DNA from: Achatina immaculata
Taxonomy: Eukaryota > Mollusca > Gastropoda > Stylommatophora > Achatinidae
Assembly (NCBI GenBank): GCA_009760885.1
Contig: CM019708.1
Coordinates: 14,169,531-14,233,530, forward strand
Reading direction: 5' to 3'
Length of the DNA: 64,000 nucleotides
A model generated the notes under the pieces. The model saw only the letters and a program-made list of their open reading frames with translations. It searched no databases and was not told the DNA's origin. Position numbers and translations under genes: made by a program. Of this stretch, positions 35,801 to 49,700 are shown in pieces (position 1 is the stretch's first letter; every line of letters starts with the position of its first letter).

Positions 35801-37956
35801 TTTCCAGAAAGTATGTCCCTCTCACAGCCTTTCTGAATGCAATGCGGTCTTGCGCAAGTTGACCAGCGTCTTACAATGACACATTCAGACTTTCCGTGAT
35901 GTCATGAGTCCACCTGCAGCGAGGTCGTCCCTTTTCTCTTGTGCCGGGCACCATGTCTTCTACTATCAACCTCTCCAAGCTGTTGTGTCTTTTCATGTGG
36001 CCGGGCACCATGGCTTCTACTATCAACCTCTCCAAGCTGTTGTGTCTCTTGATGTGGCCGGGCACCATGGCTTCTACTATCAACCTCTCCAAGCTGTTGT
36101 GTTCTTAATGTGGCCGAACTATCTCAGCTTTCTAATTTTGATGATGTTAACGAACCAGTTTTCTGCGTCACATAATGCAATTAGTATCTCTTTATTTGAT
36201 TTTCGTTCTATCCATGATATTCTAAGTGCTCTTCTGTAACATTTTATTTAAAATGCTGTTATTCTCTTTTCTAATGATTTGTTAATGTCCATGTTTCATA
36301 TTCACATGTTGCAACTGGGAATATGTAAGCTCTTAGTAAACATAACTTTGTTTTCTTGTTGGTACCTTGCCACATACTCTTCATTTGTGTTAGTTTCTGT
36401 GGTGGTGATGACTGAACCTAGATATTCGAATTTATTTACGTTTTCAAGCTCTTGATGGTACAATGTAATTTTGGGTTTGCTTCTGTGTCAATTGTTATTA
36501 TTTTGCTTTTGTTCGTGTTTAAAAAGAAATTCTGAGCTTCACTGTGTCTTTTGGTTGGGAGAATCAACTGTTGCAGTCCCCCTGAGCTGTTGATAGAAGG
36601 ACAGTATCTAGACCAGCACAGACTAAATGCGAACAGTAACTGATTTTTTGTTTTGTTTTCAGGGCTATTTGGAGTAGCCTATGCTTTTAACTTTGGCTTC
36701 GCCATCGCATGCATTGTAAGTCAAGCTTAAGTTTATTGTTGTTAAGTCCAGCTTAAGTTTATTGTTATTAAATTCAGCTTACGTTTATTGTTATTAAATT
36801 CAACTTGCGTTTATTGTTGTTAAGTCCAGCTTAAGTTTATTGTTGTTAAATCAAACTTCCGTTTCTTGTTGTTAAGTCCAGCTTAAGTTTCTTGTCGTTA
36901 AATCCAGCTTAAGTTTATTGTTGTTAAATATAACTTAAGTTTCTTGTTGTTAAATCCAGCTTAAGTTTATTGTTGTTACATCCAGCTTATGTTTATTGTC
37001 GTTAAGTCCAGCTTAAGTTTATTGTTAAGTCCAGCCTACGTTTCTTGTTGTTAAGTCCAGCTTACGTTTATACAAATAGATGATTTTATTTCAGCTTTCT
37101 TTCACTCTGTATTTGCCCGTGATGGATAGTTTGTTATCATTCTTCTCCATCTTGTGCGCACCTCCTCGTTTTCCAGTCAATATACTTTTCTTTTTCCTGT
37201 ATCATTTGCCTAAAAATTAGTGAAACAAGGTCTGATGTAGGAATGGATGTACGGTGGTGGTTTCTCTTTGGCGTCTGTTCAGTTTTTATACGATTTTTTA
37301 AAAAAAATGTTAGTTTGTCTAAAGAGACTAATCCATAAGACAGCAGGGTGCCGGTTTTAGTCTGCTGCTACTCAAACATTCACAGCAGACTTAGATATAT
37401 AGAGGTCATTCTCGCCATTAGACACCAAGTGAACTCACCTGACAGTAGAGCAGGCTCCTTTCAACAGTATATCAGCATACGTATATTTATATTTCTTAAA
37501 TATTATTCTTATATTAAGTTATAACCCCGCTTCTTACACTCCAGGCAGGCTCGTCGGTTCTCATAAATCTAGATTACAACTCCCCCCTCCAGTCGTCGCT
37601 TTAGTCCTCATCTTAATAACACAACAATGACTAGTTCCAAGTGTGCTATGTTTCTTCTAATGATACATGACGATCATCATTATGTATTACTCACAACTCT
37701 TTCATCCTAAACAAGAATAACTTTGATAACCTGCAAATGGTTCTAGTAGAGCCAGACGGAGGTGTATGGTGCAACTTTATGAAAACAGAGAGAAGAAGAA
37801 GTGGAACAGAATTTAACAGTAAGATGTAAGAGCAGTGCAACGCAGCAAACCAATATTTCGGCGAAAATGCTTTGATCAGAGGGACATTAATTATTGTTAT
37901 TGTTGTTTTTCTTAACCATTTCACTGTTCTCATCCCTTATTGATAACTTTACTCTC

Positions 37957-37992
<36 letters not shown>

Positions 37993-38370
37993 CACTTTTT
38001 GTTAAATTGCACCATACACTTGCGTTTAATTCTGTATTCTAAAAATAGATGATGTATCATATCATGCCACTAAATAGGTGCTTCTCAACCTTTATTGTCG
38101 CACATACCCGATTCTCCATGTGTCAGAATGTCATCTCAAAAACCTCTAACTCAAAAGGTGCGTTCCAAATAATATTCCAGCTAAAATTTTTGGGTTTGTT
38201 ATTCTGTGGTCTCAATTCTGCCATTCCCCCCCCCCCCTTTTTTTTTCCCCCCTAAATTGGCCACTGTTTGAGAAGTCCTGATTTAAATCTTCCGTCCTGC
38301 CGGCATCCATGAAGATGGTAATGTCTGTTCACATACTGTCTGTATACATGCTATTGTAAATGCTATCACT

Positions 38371-38422
<52 letters not shown>

Positions 38423-41400
38423 TATCTTACTTACATCTTACGTCCTTCCCGTGTCGTTAAGCGTCACATAGGGCTCGCCTAGTTTTTGCCAAATATTCCT
38501 GTTCTTGGCGTCTTTCAGCTTCGTCAAGGGAAGTTATGCCTACTAAACTGGCTTCCATTAGCAACGTTTGAATTCCATATGTTCTCAAGATATTTGAAGG
38601 ACAATTCTAATTCTAACTTCCTTCCTGGTGTCACCATCCTAGTCTATGTAGCTGCCAGGGTATGCATATTGGTTTACTTCACCAACGACTGTTCATTCTA
38701 CGCATATTTTTCCTTCTTGATTAATGGGAAGTTTCATTATTTTTGTTTTGTCTTTGTTAATTTCAAGACCTATTTTGCTAGACAAAGAAGACAGGGAATG
38801 TGTTTTTTTCCTGCATCGATTTCACATTGTCATTGATTAGAGTTATGATATATATACAAAATCAAGATATTCTATTTGGGTCCCATGTACCCAGTCAATG
38901 CCGGTTTTACCTGTACAGCATCTTTTCATTATAAAGTCTATGGTAATTCCAAAAAGCAAGGGAGATAATATACATCCTTGTTTCACGCCTGTTTCAATCT
39001 GAAACCATTCGCTCATTCCTTCTTCTGTCTTGACTGTATAAGCATATCCGTTGTAGAGATTTCTAATGATGTTGACAATTTTAGGTTGTATTCTATATAG
39101 TCTTAAAATTCTCCACAATGAATCTCTATGTATGTTATCAAATGCTTTTTTTTAAAGTCCATGAAGTTCAGAATTAATAGTTTCTACTTTTCAATATGTT
39201 CTTCAAGTATTACTCTTAGAGTAAAGATCTGGCCGTGACAGCTTCTCCCTTTTCGAAATCCTGCCATTTCTTCTCTCATTGCAGTATCCACTACATCCTT
39301 AATTCTATTCAGAATCACTTTCCAAAACACCTTTGACACAACTGGTAGTAAAGTTACACCCCTCCAGTTATTGTAGTCACTAAGGTTGCCTTTGTTGGGT
39401 ATTTTAACAATGATTCCCTTTTAAAAATATATATATATATAGCGCGTAATACAGTGTGAACATATACTAACATGACATCCTATATATACTGCAGGCTGTT
39501 GTGGGATCTACGGCAGCATTTGGAGAGAAGTAAGTTAGATCACTAGATCACTATGCCAACCACTTCATTTCCAAATTAAGGCGTTTGACTACCATTCAGT
39601 TCTTGGCTTCAGGAAGAAAAGATTTGCAAAGATAAACAAAAAATATTAATTTATATATTCTTGTTGATAAACAATTAACACATGTATTCTAAATGTGAAA
39701 AAAATAAGTAGAATATTATACTTTCAAGCATTCCTTTGTCATCATCATCATCATCATCATCATCATGAGCCTTATATTTATGCTGTCAGTGTCAGTCTGG
39801 GTTTCCTTTTATGGTTCCCGAGTTCTCTGGTAAACGCATGGTCAAGTGGAACTGGTATGGCTGGTCTGCTGGGCTCATCCCTGTACATCATCTTTGGTAA
39901 GTGTTGCATGTATCAGTCTTACTCCTATACATCATCACTGGTAAGTGTTGCATGTATCAGTCTTACCCTTATACACCATCCTTCATAAGTGGTGTATATA
40001 TAGGTCTCATCCTTATACACCATGTTGGTAGATATTGCCACTTTTGTGGTCCACCCTGCTCATTTTTATGTCTAAGTTCATGTGAATCAATCTCATATTT
40101 TCTGTGTAATTCATATTCACAAGAGTATTCATATGAGCTAGAATTTTCTAAACCGGTACAGCTATAACTTTCTTTCGCCTTGCATGAAGTACTTTCCGAA
40201 ATACAGATTTTGTCGATATAATATTCGGTACGTTATACTTTTTCTCAGTGTAAAATTAAACACATTTTACAGACATCAGGGGAATGTAAGTGTTCGTGTG
40301 AATTAACAAAAATTGCTGTGAGATTTAATCTTTGCAAAATGATCACAAGCTGAAGCAAAGTCAAACCTGATTGATTCTCATTATCATCATCAGGTGCCGT
40401 GTCTACTGGCGTTGGCTATTATGCTTCTCCAGGGTACACGATCCTTCATGCAGGCCATCGCTCAGTTGATGATCTCCTCTCACACGATCCCGTCAGACTG
40501 TCCAGTATCATTTCTCTTGGTCTTCCTCTTGATCTTCTTCCTTCTATTTTTCCTGTTGTTATAATATTTTCAATGCCCTCTCTTCTCATTGCATGTCATA
40601 TGGAAGTACATTGTCTCTCTCTTATTTTTTTGACAAGGTTTTTTTGTCTCTCCAGCTCTTCTCATAAATTCTTCATTAGTTATTTTTGCTGTCCAGGGGA
40701 TTCGCAACATTCTGCTAATAAACCACATTTCTGCTGCTTCCAATGATTTTTGTGCAGACCTGCCTATTGTCCATGATTCATTTCCATATAACAAGATAGG
40801 TTCAATATAGCATTTTAGAACTCGTTTTCTAACATTCATTGATAAAGATGTGTTAGCTAATATGTTTCTCATTCTCTGAAATGCAGTCTTTGCTTGGCCT
40901 ATTCTGTTCCTAATTTCTGTTCTGCATTTCCCATTTGAAGTTATTACTGCTCCATACAAATTGAACATCATCGATCTACTGGTCCAATTTTTCTTAAACT
41001 GGTTTCTTTGGTTGTTTTTTACACGGTTTTTGAAAACATAAACCGCTTGCTGTAACTTACGACCTCCAATTGTTTCGGTTTTTTTGTTTGTATTTTTCGG
41101 TAATTTAGGAGTAAATGCCAGGTAACGTGATCACTGCGTACAAGTCAGTCCACGTGTCAGTCTATGTCGGGATGGGTCGGTCTCATGTATTTCTATGTTT
41201 GAGTGAGTCAGAACACTGAAACATTGACACCTCACTCTGTAGGGAGGTTCTCTTAACAGGGCACACACATGTAGGGAGGTTCTCTTAACAGGGCACACAC
41301 ATGTAGGGAGGTTCTCTTAACATGGCACACACATGTAGGGAGGTTTTCAACAGGACACACACATGTAGGGAGGTTCTCTTAACAGGGCACACATATGTAG

Positions 41401-43679
41401 GGAGGTTCTCTTAACAGGGCACACACATGTAGGGAGGTTCTCTTAACAGGGCACACACATGTAGGGAGGCTCTCTTAACAGGGCACACACATGTAGGGAG
41501 GTTCTCTTAACAGGGCACACACATGTAGGGAGGTTCTCTTAACAGGGCACACACATGTAGGGAGGTTTTCAACAGGGCACACACATGTAGTGAGGTTCCC
41601 TTAACAGGGCACACACATGTAGTGAGGTTCCCTTAACAGGGCACACACATGTAGGGAGGTTCTCAATAGGGCACACACATGTAGGAGGGTTCCCTTAACA
41701 GGGCACACATATGTAGGGAGGTTCTCAACAGGGCACACACATGTAGGGAGGTTCTCTTAACAGGGCACACATATGTAGTGAGGTTCCCTTAACAGGGCAC
41801 ACACATGTAGGGAGGTTCTCTTAACAGGGCACACACATGTAGGGAGGTTCTCAACAGGGCACACACAGGAAGTTGTCACAGAAAACTAGATTCCACATAT
41901 CAGTGTCAGATCAATTTATTCTCCCATCAGTTACCGAACGTACATACTTCAACTGTTGCTTTATTTAATATGTATGATACAGGTCTATGATTTTTTTTAG
42001 CACAATAATCACGATTACCGATAGCCTGTACAACTGACACACATTGCTAGTGGCCGTGCATCTCTCTCTGACGTCACACTTCCCGCCAGTCGCACGCAGT
42101 CACTCGACACCTTCATTTATTCCCCTTACAATATAACAGGTCGGTAATTCATCATTAATCTCAGTTTTACCAGTCTCTTCACTCACGTATCCATTCACTT
42201 TCACAATGCTTTCACTCAAACACAGGCTGTGTAGTTGGTAGCGGAGAGCAGAAAACTGACAAACTTCGCAACCTCACCAAGTAAGTAAACAGTTTGATAC
42301 AAAACACTAGTTTAAAAAAAGTATCTCTTGAGGTTTGCAGAAACAAATCTTTTTTATGTCTTGTGTAGGACGCTAAGTTTATAAGTTGTAGAAACAAATT
42401 TATTTCATAGATGAGATAAAACAGTTAAAAGTTAACAACATTTAATTTCTTATTTTTACTTTAAAAAAAAATTTAAATAATTTAATATTTTGGTTGACTA
42501 GTATTTTTCGTGTCTTTACATTTATATATATGAAGAATGTTTCACATAAGATCAATCAATCAATCAAGTGCCGTGCCACGTGGCGTAGGCGATCATTTCT
42601 CTCCACAATTCCCTGTCTTTAGACTTCATTATGAGATCCGCCGGTGACTTTCTTCCTAGCTACACTGACAGTCCATCCAGTAACTTCTCTCTCTGTCTTT
42701 CTCTGTCTCTTCTTCCATCAATTTTTCCAGTTGCCAGTGTGTTCCAATTTTCCTATTCTCAGAAAATGTCATACAAATCTCACTTGTCTGCCTCTGATCT
42801 TTGCTGTAATTTGCCTTTTAACTCCAGCCTCTCTTAAGACTTCTTCATTGGGTTTCTTAGCTATCCATGGTACCTTCAACATTCTTCTTATAAACCACAT
42901 TTCCATGGCCTCTATTTCTCGTCGTATTCTCTTATTCACAGATCATGCTTCACATCCATAAAACAAAATTGGCTCGATGTAGCATTTAAGTACTCGGAAT
43001 CTTGTTTCCATTGATATGAATCTGTTGCACAAGATGTTTCTCATTTTCTGGAATGCTGACTTGGCCTGAGCACGTCTGCTTTTTATTTCGTTGTGACATT
43101 TCCCATCAGCTGTTATAATTGTTCCTAAGCACTTGAATCTATCAACTTGTTTCAGTTCTGTGCCATCGATGGTAATGCTACATTTTGGTGGTATTCTATT
43201 CTTTGAGATGACCTTCACTTCAGTCTTCTTTTTATTCATGCTGAGACCTTTACTTTTACTTTCACGAACCACGACGCCCAGAAGAGCCTGTAGCTTCCCT
43301 TCACTTTTAGCAATCAGAACTGTGTCGTCTGCATATCTTAAGTTGTTAAGGTTGTACCCGCCAATTGATATTCCTGGCAAGCTCTCTATATTTCTCATTA
43401 TGTTTTCGCTGTACAAGGAGAAGATGTTAGGAGATAGAACACATCTTTGTCTCACACCGAATTTTATGTTTTGCAATGCTCCTATTTGGTTTTCAACCTT
43501 CATTGCTGCTGATTGTTGACAGTATATGTTTTTGATGAGTTTCAAATCTTTCCCATCTATGCTGATGTCTTTCAGTATTCTTATAATTTCTGTGTGTCTC
43601 ACTTTATCGAATGCTTTACAGTAGTATATGAAGCATAAGTATAGTTCCGTCTTTACTACTATTGATCTTTCCATCAATG

Positions 43680-43755
<76 letters not shown>

Positions 43756-46700
43756 CATTATTTGTGCCTTTTGCCTTTTCCTTCGACGAAGCCGCACTGT
43801 TCTTCAGTGATTTCTGGTTTTATTTTGCCCCTAACTCTTCTCACGACAGTACGAAGCAGGATTTTGGTAACATGGCTAATAAGACTTATGGTTCCATGGT
43901 CTTCATATTCATCTGCACCTTGTTTCTTTGGTAGGGCAATGAAAACTGATTGCAAAAAGTCTGATGGGACATAGTTACTGTTATAGATGTCATTCAACAA
44001 TCTGGATCATCACATAAGATCCCATCACATAAGATACTGAATTATATATGATTTATAAGATACTGAATTATAAATATATAGAACTGATGTCATCAATGTT
44101 TGAAGGATGGACTGGGGGAGACATCGGAGCACCTCGATTTCAGTGAGAGAACTTGTGAACTCTGAAGCCAGAACTGGTCAGATATGACCTATTTCAGGTG
44201 GTCAACGTGCTACGTAGAAACAGACTGTATCAAAACAGTTTGGCCAGACGGGTTCGGATCTTTAAGGTTCTCGTGGTAGTGGATTTTATTTGGCAGTCTC
44301 TTTTATCTTTGGCAGCTAAGACGTCGCAGCTCATCGACTCCTCTTCTAATTACTAGAAAGGAGGAAAACCAGACCGGCTTTAGCTGAAATACGTCGTCGT
44401 CGCAGTCATCATCATCATCATCATCATCATCACCACCACCACCACCACAACCACAACTATAATCACCACCACCACCACAACTACAATCACCACCACCATC
44501 ACCACAACTACAATCACCTTCACCACCACAACTACAATCACCACCACCACCACCACCACCACCACCACCATCACACCTACAATCACACCACCACAACTAC
44601 AATCACCACCATCACCACAATTACCATCACCACAACTACAATCACCTTCACCACTACAACTACAATCACCACCATCACCACCACCACAACTACAATCACC
44701 ACCACCACCACCACCACAACTACCATCACCACCACCACCACAACTAGAATCACAATCACCACAACTACAATCACCACCATCAGCACAACTACAATCACCA
44801 CAACTACAGTCATCACCATCACCACAACTACCATCACCACCACCACAACTACCATCACCACCACAACTACAATCACTACCACCACCACCACAACTACAAT
44901 CACCACCATCAGACATAATAGCAAATGACGCGGATCATTAACTCTGAAATGTATACCTTGTGCTTGAGAGTTGAGAATTTCGAAGGAGAAAATAAAAAAA
45001 ATGGACTGAAAGAATTGTTCTGAGGATGGCAGACTAAAAAGGGAATAAACTGAATGATCAAATTTCTGTTTTCATGCCCCATGTGCCGGAATGAGTAAGG
45101 AGAAGACATGGAGACTAAAGCAATGGAGTACAAAGCAAGATTTTGCTGAAAGATTGCGCCAGTGGATGTGACTTTTATTTGCTGGAATGACTGAAGAGAA
45201 TAATGAGGATGCAAATACTACTTCTATCTATTTTACTCGCACTTTTACATTTCGTAGCAAAGATTTTCACTCTTTCACAGCAAAGATGACAGGCAGGTGA
45301 GCGAACCCTTAACAATAAAGACAATGTTATGTGACTAAAATCTGTAGACCAATCATATTTAGGGAAATGATTAACTTGTATTTCGTCTCCTAGATATGCC
45401 TTCCTCTTGACCACGCCTATCGTCCTCCTCTATTGGCTGGGTTACTTTGTAATCATTAAGCGACCTGTCAACTCGAGTGAAGAGGTGGTTCCGGATCCTA
45501 GCATAAACAAGGATGTCAATAATGGTGACTTCAGATCGGAACCTGTAAATGATGATACTAGCACTGTCCATGGGAGGGAAAATGAACACAGTGAAAACAT
45601 TGAAGGTAATGCAGATTGATTTATATGAGTTAGTTATGTAAAAAAACCAAGTGCCTCAAAACACGTGGAACTCATACAATTATACTAGTTAGCATAGTCT
45701 GTAAATCTGTATACTTAATATAATCTACAGTCAGACGTGGAACAGTCACCATTGCTGGTCTGTGTCATCTTCTCTACACAGACACACACAAAGAATAACT
45801 AGAAGAACAGAACACATCATACCAACACACACACACAAAGAATAACTAGAAGAACAGAACACATCATACCAACACACACACAAAGAATAAATAGAAGAAC
45901 AGAACACATCATACCAACACACACACAAAGAATAACTAGAAGAACAGAACACATCATACCAACACACACACACAAAGAATAACTAGAAGAACCGAACACA
46001 TCATACCAACACACACACAAAGAATAAATAGAAGAACAGAACACATCATGCCAACACCCACACAAAGAATAATTAGAAGAAAAGAACACATACCAACACA
46101 CACACACAAAGAATAACTAGAAGAACCGAACACATACCAAAATGCACTGAACAAAAACCTGGACAATAATAAATGACATGAATATATACAGGGTATGCTT
46201 AAGATGTACGATATAAATTAAAAACAAACGTATGAGCTATATATAGTATCTTATGTTACTGGTTCTTGTTCTATGTATAGTTTGTGCCTTATGTTACTGG
46301 TTTTTGTTCTATGTATAGTTTGTGTCATACGTAACTGGTTCTTGTTCTATGTATAGTTTGTCTTATGTTACTGGTTCTTGTTCTATGTATAATTTATATC
46401 TTATCTTACTGGTTCTTGTTCTTTGTTTCGGCCAAACGAACAGAATGTTCTTTGCATCCGATACAATGAACGTGTTGAAAGGCAAGCATCGTGTCGGACA
46501 GGAAGTTGGTTACTGTAACCAGCTTGTAGACTCGTAGTGGACTCGCAAAAAGCAGGAAAAGGTGCAGTACTTCACGGCAGGCTCCACCACCATGGGAACC
46601 TTCCCTGTTAGCCAAGCAGAGCTTGTTACTGGGGGCAGTAAGGAAGATATGGGTTAGGGTCTTGGCCAGCAATGGTTTCCTCGCCCTGATTTCTGTGCTG

Positions 46701-49700
46701 ACACTAAAGCATAGCGATCCTCGTATCCAACAAGTGAAATATTTTCCTCTGTAACAGTAGTTTTATTAACCTGGGGTTCAAGATCCAAGAACCCTCAAAG
46801 GGATCATTGAAGGATTTTTTTTTTTTTGGGAGGGGGAGGGTCCACAGACCAGCAAATGGATTTGGAACTGAACATTCAATGGAGCTCACTTTACTGATTT
46901 ATTTTTAATGAGTGGTACACGGGTGTTCTCAAGCCGGAAAGTGGAGTTCACGGCTGTTCTCAAGCCGGAAACCGGGGTACACGGCTGTTCTCAAGCTGGA
47001 AACAGGGGTACACGGCTGTTCTTAAGAAAGGGGTATACGGCTGTTCTCAAGCCGGAGAAGGGGGTAAGCGGCTGTTCTCAAGCCGGAAACCGGGGTACAC
47101 GGCTGTTCTCAAGCCGAAGGTGGGGGTACATGGCTGTTCTCAAGCCAGAAACGGGGGTACATGGCTGTTCTCAAGCTGTTATCAAAACGAAAAGGCGGTC
47201 CCCGGAAAAAAAAAACAACAAAAACTTAAGAACTTTGTTCTATAAGGGCATTTCACAGTGAGCTGTTGAAATACTGGGGCCTTGCTGGCTGAGTGGTTAT
47301 GATCTCTGTCTACTAATGTGGTAGTACTGGGTTCAAGTCCCAGCAGTGGAGATTTTTGTCTGGTACCACCACACCAAAAAGGCCCCGGGGTCCACCAAGC
47401 CTCTAAAAGTTAAATTCTAGCAGACAACGATGCTGACCACATCAGACTTTCATGTGCCGAAGGTCTTGGAAATACAGGCCTAACACTGCATCTCCAGCAT
47501 GTCTTATTGCATGGAAACGGGGATTTTACCTTTATCTACTGAAATATTGCGCCGACCATACGTCGCTCTATAAAGGCGAATCATGGCTGCTTCAGGGTCT
47601 CTAGAAAGCCAAGACATCAGCTCTACAGTCAGCGTGATACATCAACTTCTACGTTTTCACTGTGTCACAAGCAACAATCAAGAGATCCCACAACAGCAAC
47701 AACAACTTCTTCATGTACTCTGATACGAATGTAATTCGAGTAATAAGAAAATGTTTTGCTTGCCTCCTACTGGTTTCTGCAAATCCTAATACCTTACCTT
47801 CTATATCTACAGGTGACAGCGCTGTGTCGGACAAAGACTCTTTAATCTCCGAAGAATCCACATGTAGTAGGATCTTCAGGTGTCTGAAACTGGTGCTATG
47901 GCTGGCAGTTAATGCAAGTTCTGATTTGTTTCTCGCCGTTTACATCGCTGCATTAGTTTTCCAGCCAAATGAAAATGTTTGTGATGATAACGTTAATGAC
48001 AGCAAAGATGAATTTGCTGGACTGGGACAGACAGAACTCAGTCCCACCTGGTAACAAGCTGAATGGTGGATTATATCAAGAGGGTCTTGTTCTCGGCCCA
48101 CCAAGATCTTCTAGGATGCCACCATGACCCACACCCTATCCCGGATAATATATTCTTGACGTTTTTGGCTGAAAGAACAATATTAGGTACAACTTTACAG
48201 CATAGTGGACTGTACGAGGATAGTGCACATTAAACTAAGGGGCCAGACCAGGTAGATTTACACTGTCAAACTGACAATCACTTCTGACGTGAGAGACTTA
48301 AAAATACGAGTATTAAGAGAATGAGGAAAATACAAGAATTAAAAGAATGACTGAAACATAATCTTATACTCCAGGAAGAATCCAGGGGGTTGTCCATCCA
48401 GCCGGAGTCCAGAGGGTTGCTCACCCTGCCAGAGTTCAGGGTGTTGCTGATCCTGCCAGAGTCCAAGGTGTTGCTAATCCTGCCAGAGTCTAGGGTGTTG
48501 CTAATCCTGCCAGAGTTCAGGGTGTTGCTAATCCTGCCAGAGTCTAGGGTGTTGCTAATCCTGCCAGAGTCTAGGGTGTTGCTAATCCTGCCAGAGTCTA
48601 GGGTGTTGCTAATCCTGCCAGAGTCTAGGGTGTTGCTAATCCTGCTAGAGTCCAAGGTGTTGCTAATCCTGCCAGAGTCCAAGGTGTTGCTAATCCTGCC
48701 AGAGTCTAGGGTGTTGCTAATCCTGCTAGAGTCTAGGGTGTTGCTAATCCTGCCAGAGTCTAGGGTGTTGCTAATCCTGCCAGAGTCTAGGGTGTTGCTA
48801 ATCCTGCCAGAGTCTAGGGTGTTGCTAATCCTGCCAGAGTTCAGGGTGTTGCTAATCCTGCCAGAGTCTAGGGTGTTGCTAATCCTGCCAGAGTCTAGGG
48901 TGTTGCTAATCCTGCCAGAGTTCAGGGTGTTGCTAATCCTGCCAGAGTCTAGGGTGTTGCTAATCCTGCCAGAGTTCAGGGTGTTGCTAATCCTGCCAGA
49001 GTTCAGGGTGTTGCTAATCCTGCCAGAGTTCATGGTGTTGCTAATCCTGCCAGAGTCTAGGGTGTTGCTAATCCTGCCAGAGTCTAGGGTGTTGCTAATC
49101 CTGCCAGAGTTCAGGGTGTTGCTCATTCTGCCAGCCTATCCTAGTTCGTTTGTTTGCTGAAACAACAAACAGTCTAACAGAAGAAGACGATAATAATAGA
49201 ATGATGAAACTATTGACGAAATGACTGTATATCTCTCAGCCATGAGAGAAGATGTACGCTAAAACGATGTTTAGCAGCTTCCACTAACAAGCTAAAGTAT
49301 TCTCCTGCCCTGGTTGTTTCAGTCTGTTCTCTCTCTACCCTGGCTGTTCCAGTCTGTTCTCTCTCTACCCTGGTTGTTTCAGTCTGTTCTCTCTCTACCC
49401 TGGTTGTTTCAGTCTGTTCTCTCTCTACCCTGGTTGTTTCAGTCTGTTCTCTCTCTACCCTGGTTGTTTCAGTCTGTTCTCTCTCTACCCTGGTTGTTTC
49501 AGTCTGTTCTCTCTCTACCCTGGTTGTTTCAGTCTGTTCTCTCTCTACCCTGGTTGTTTCAGTCTGTTCTCTCTCTACCCTGGTTGTTTCAGTCTGTTCT
49601 CTCTCTACCCTGGTTGTTTCAGTCTGTTCTCTCTTTACCCTGGTTGTTTCAGTCTGTTCTCTCTCTACCCTGGTTGTTTCAGTCTGTTCACTCTCTACCC

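Noticed and set aside
44303..44924. Gly/Cys-rich and Val-rich minus-strand frames
   Set aside because: Translation of CAC/CAA trinucleotide DNA; no other coding evidence.
47272..47350. Possible functional tRNA gene
   Set aside because: A and B boxes are present, but the acceptor stem does not pair cleanly and an unrelated SINE body follows.
48278..49126. 282-codon minus-strand frame of SNTLDSGRI repeats
   Set aside because: A 27-bp minisatellite with an in-frame period, inside a CLN3 intron; no splice or start context.
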